Source: Pacificispira sp002696645 (GTDB lineage Bacteria > Pseudomonadota > Alphaproteobacteria > UBA8366 > Aestuariispiraceae). Taken from it: a stretch of 64,000 nucleotides of DNA. The notes under the pieces were generated by a model. It saw only the letters and a list, made by a program, of their open reading frames with translations. It did no database searches and had not been told where the DNA came from. The translations under genes and the position numbers were made by a program. The DNA lies in NCBI RefSeq assembly GCF_048892425.1, contig NZ_JBLZHU010000004.1, positions 186,001-250,000 on the forward strand, read 5' to 3'. Within the stretch, counting starts at the first letter, position 1. Each line of letters opens with the position of its first letter. Positions 61,615 through 64,000 of this stretch are shown here, piece by piece.

Positions 61615-62259
61615 ATGGCACAGGCACCCAAGAAAAAAAATGCGGGCGCTCAAGACGACCCGGCAAAGGGCGCTGCTTCGGGAAAGCCAAAGCGGTCTGC
61701 AGGATTCTTCACGTTTGTGATGATCGGGTCGATCCTGATGACCGTCCTGTTCAAGGAAACTGTTCTGTTGCTGACCATTGGGATGATCCCAACTGGCGTC
61801 GCCTATCTGATTGATACTCATCCCAGACGCCATGCCACAAAAACGGTGGCCTGGGCCAATCTGGCTGGGGCATTGATCGTTGCCTTGGAATTATGGAAGG
61901 GCGAAATCAGTCTCTCGTCTGCGATTGATCTGCTTCAAAATCCGATGAACTGGTTAATCATGCTGGGGTCAGCAACAATCGGATGGATCATTCATTGGAT
62001 CGTCCCGCTGATGGTCCTGCGTTATCTCAGCATGTCGATGGAGATGCGCCGTCGCACCATGCGCGAGAAACAGAAGGAAATGGAAAAAGAATGGGGTACC
62101 CAGGTGCGCGGCAAGGCCCCCTTGGAAGAGCTTGCGGAATTAGAGGCGGGGCCGATCATAGACGATGAGACCACTGAAACCGACGAGGAAGAAGCCATGG
62201 AGCGCGCACGTGAAGAGGCGATGGATGACGAGACCTACGCGGAATTCAAAAAACAATGA
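61615..62259 (+). CDS. Membrane protein of unknown function, paired with the pseudokinase
   Basis: A 214-residue protein. A Lys- and Ala-rich N-terminus is followed by about three or four hydrophobic segments (roughly 31-66, 80-95 and 111-137). A C-terminal acidic coiled-coil-like tail (MRRRTMREKQKEMEKEW, later TDEEEAMERAREE) is probably in the cytoplasm. No family is recognised. A GGTAG-type ribosome site precedes the ATG weakly. The short gap and common strand suggest an operon with the kinase-fold gene, and the cytoplasmic tail is a possible contact surface for it. Confidence 0.75.
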   Translation: MAQAPKKKNAGAQDDPAKGAASGKPKRSAGFFTFVMIGSILMTVLFKETVLLLTIGMIPTGVAYLIDTHPRRHATKTVAWANLAGALIVALELWKGEISLSSAIDLLQNPMNWLIMLGSATIGWIIHWIVPLMVLRYLSMSMEMRRRTMREKQKEMEKEWGTQVRGKAPLEELAELEAGPIIDDETTETDEEEAMERAREEAMDDETYAEFKKQ

Positions 62260-62271
62260 ACCAAAATGAAA

Positions 62272-62299
62272 CCGCCGTCGATCATTCAATCAACGGCGG
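62272..62299. terminator. Hairpin between convergent membrane-protein and rpoH genes
   Basis: CCGCCGTCGAT (62272-62282) pairs with ATCAACGGCGG (62289-62299) except for one mismatch. On the minus strand it is followed by TTTCATTTTGG, so it best suits rpoH, which ends 49 bp away; it also lies 12 bp after the + strand gene. Confidence 0.65.
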
Positions 62300-62347
62300 C
62301 TCCTGAATTAAACCTGACATGCGCATCATTCTCAAGACACGACGGGA

Positions 62348-63235
62348 TCACACCGTCTGGATGTTTTGATCTATGGCTTTGTTCCGCATTGAACGCTGTA
62401 ACTTTTCAAAGGCCCGCACCTCAATCTGTCGCACCCGTTCACGGCTGATGCCATATTCCTGGCTCAGGTCTTCCAGTGTTTTCGGCTCATCGCTTAGACG
62501 GCGTTCCGACAGGATATGGCGTTCCCGATCATTCAGGCCACTCATTGCCTCTTTCAACATGCCACGACGTTGGGTCAGTTCTTCACTTTCGCCCAGAACC
62601 GTTTCCTGGCTGTCCGTGTCATCTTCCAGCCAGTCCTGCCATTCGCCTTCACTGTCAGCCCGCAATGGCGCGTTCAGCGAGTTATCACCGCCGGCCAGAC
62701 GTCGGTTCATGGACACGACATCCTGTTCCGGCACGTCGAGTTCCTGCGCGATTTTGGCAACTGTGTCGGGATGCAAATCCCCTTCATCAAAGGCCTGCAA
62801 GCGACCTTTGATCTTGCGCAGGTTGAAGAACAGTTTCTTCTGGGCCGCCGTCGTCCCCATTTTCACCAGAGACCAGGAATGCAGGATATATTCCTGGATC
62901 GCAGCGCGAATCCACCACATCGCGTAGGTCGCCAGTCGGAAACCACGTTCAGGATCAAACCGTTTTACGGCCTGCATCATACCGACATTGCCTTCTGAGA
63001 TCAGTTCTGCAACAGGCAGACCATAGCCGCGATACCCCATCGCAATTTTAGCAACCAGACGCAAATGACTGGTCACCAATTGATGCGCTGCATCACGGTC
63101 CCCATGCTCCCGCCAGCTTTTGGCCAGCATGTATTCCTGTTCCTGTTCAAGCATTGGGAACTTGCGGATTTCATCCAGATAACGCTGAAGATTACCCTCC
63201 GGCGTTAAAACGGGAATATTCGCTGTATTGCTCAT
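62348..63235 (-). CDS. rpoH: RNA polymerase sigma factor RpoH (sigma-32)
   Basis: A 295-residue heat-shock sigma factor. Region 2 has LRLVAKIAMGYRGYGLPVAE and ATYAMWWIRAAIQEYIL (-10 recognition). QKKLFFNLRKIKGRL is the RpoH box that sets this factor apart from housekeeping sigma. Region 4 has TLEDLSQEYGISRERVRQIE, the -35 helix-turn-helix. It directs chaperone genes such as the clpB encoded in this window, whose promoter shows the matching motif. The ATG at 63235 with GGGGAG upstream is preferred to a start at 63265. It is co-directional with the RluA-family gene upstream. Confidence 0.97.
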   Translation of the reverse strand: MSNTANIPVLTPEGNLQRYLDEIRKFPMLEQEQEYMLAKSWREHGDRDAAHQLVTSHLRLVAKIAMGYRGYGLPVAELISEGNVGMMQAVKRFDPERGFRLATYAMWWIRAAIQEYILHSWSLVKMGTTAAQKKLFFNLRKIKGRLQAFDEGDLHPDTVAKIAQELDVPEQDVVSMNRRLAGGDNSLNAPLRADSEGEWQDWLEDDTDSQETVLGESEELTQRRGMLKEAMSGLNDRERHILSERRLSDEPKTLEDLSQEYGISRERVRQIEVRAFEKLQRSMRNKAIDQNIQTV

Positions 63236-63472
63236 GTCTATAATCTCCCCAATGTACGGGCCCACAGGCCAATCTACCGCAGTTTACAGATAGGAATGCG
63301 CGCCCCTTTATTCAAGATGGGACGGCACGGATGTTTAATCATTCTCCATCACCTGTTCGTGAATGGCACGGATCATTTACTGTGAACATCCCCTATAATT
63401 TGCATTTTGGTCCGTTATTAAGGCGAAACTATGTCCCTGTGGCGACGATCCCATGACACCAAGGGCCCCCCC

Positions 63473-64000
63473 TTAGGAAATGCCCAACACGCCCTGCAAT
63501 TCGGTGAAATCCTTAGGCGGGGCGGCTTCAAATAACAAATCTTGCCCCGTGATCGGATGCGCAAACCCCAGCGATTGCGCATGCAGGGCCTGGCGGGGGA
63601 AGGCATCAATCGCTTCCCGCCGTTCGCGCGTCAACGCCGCCCGCCGGGTACGGGTAGTTTTATTATACAGTCGATCCCCGATCAAGGGATGACCCATTGC
63701 GGTCATATGAACGCGGATCTGGTGGGTTCTGCCGGTTTCCAGGGTACATTCCACCAGACAGACCGATAAGTCAGCCTGCCCCAGGACACGATAATGCGTG
63801 ATTGCTGTTTTGCCGGAATGCGGGCCAACAGACGCGAAACGCACCCGGTCGGTTGGATGACGACCAATATTCTGATCAATTGTGCCGCGCAATGTATCCG
63901 GCACGCCAATCACCAGCGCCCGATAACGCCGATCAATATCATGGGCCGCAAACAAGGCCGCCAGACCGGCATGGGTCTTGTCAGACTTAGCCGCCACCAA
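63473..64000 (-). CDS. RluA-family pseudouridine synthase, C-terminal part (start beyond window)
   Basis: Only the last 175 residues are present; the frame is open to the window edge at 64000, and the catalytic Asp motif lies outside. VAAKSDKTHAGLA is the segment just after that motif, and CTLETGRTHQIRVHMTAMGHPLIGD and LHAQSLGFAHP are family signatures. These enzymes isomerise uridines in 23S rRNA or tRNA. Position upstream of rpoH is typical of alphaproteobacteria. RluC or RluD identity cannot be told from this part. Confidence 0.93.
   Translation of the reverse strand: MVAAKSDKTHAGLAALFAAHDIDRRYRALVIGVPDTLRGTIDQNIGRHPTDRVRFASVGPHSGKTAITHYRVLGQADLSVCLVECTLETGRTHQIRVHMTAMGHPLIGDRLYNKTTRTRRAALTRERREAIDAFPRQALHAQSLGFAHPITGQDLLFEAAPPKDFTELQGVLGIS

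Overview
The window looks like chromosomal DNA of an alphaproteobacterium, most probably a free-living (marine or soil) member of the Rhodospirillales or a relative. The signs are a short HprK lacking its N-terminal domain, co-transcribed with rapZ, an EIIA(Man)-type protein, HPr and Enzyme I but no sugar permease; a giant (about 1630 aa) NAD-glutamate dehydrogenase; hisZ next to purA; an alphaproteobacterial-type rpoH beside an RluA-family pseudouridine synthase; and the overall protein style. No rRNA, tRNA, transposase, integrase, phage gene or CRISPR array was seen.

Layout. 1-3550: end of an M20 amidohydrolase, a YnfA membrane protein, a YqjI-like PadR regulator with a DUF2218 gene, a LysE exporter, a possible small RNA, and a small cupin. 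3618-7557: regulatory phosphotransfer operon hprK-rapZ-EIIA-ptsH-ptsI, closed by a terminator. 7648-13245: a secreted protein of unknown function, then the large glutamate dehydrogenase, convergent across a shared hairpin. 13486-18571: a phosphorelay block (Hpt protein, two receivers, a Cache-type hybrid histidine kinase) with one DUF2306 gene on the opposite strand. 18697-22693: MarR regulator divergent from a 3-hydroxybenzoate/gentisate-type operon (FAH hydrolase, zeta-class isomerase, FAD monooxygenase, MBL hydrolase). 22695-31429: agmatine deiminase, a complete family-5 peptide/opine-type ABC importer, and an aminotransferase. 31488-38902: O-antigen-ligase-like protein, small unknown, dusA, a GGDEF-EAL protein, a PhnZ-like HD oxygenase and a TM2/zinc-ribbon protein.

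39091-46991: clpB with a heat-shock-like promoter, an unknown 260-aa protein, recQ and an alpha/beta hydrolase, a TauE-type exporter, and a LysR regulator. 47106-48913: a desaturase-type diiron protein translationally coupled to a xylose-isomerase-like TIM barrel, controlled by the divergent LysR. 48937-51968: nucleotide-sugar dehydrogenase, polyprenyl diphosphate synthase, VOC protein. 51987-54537: an ABC ATPase, an FtsX-like permease with a long His/Asp-rich extracytoplasmic insert, and a DUF3299 protein behind a Zur-box-like site, resembling gamma-proteobacterial zinc-uptake systems. 54762-59397: class II aldolase, ferredoxin reductase, hisZ, purA. 59532-62259: a probable membrane-anchored pseudokinase and a membrane partner of unknown function. 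62348-64000: rpoH and the RluA-family synthase cut by the window edge.

The best candidates for something undescribed are the pseudokinase/membrane-protein pair with paired inverted repeats upstream, the desaturase/TIM-barrel pair, the orphan PhnZ-like oxygenase, the His-rich zinc-type ABC locus, and the overlapping sigma-32/sigma-54-like promoter motifs in front of clpB. All functions are inferred by eye from sequence motifs and family knowledge; no database search was run.
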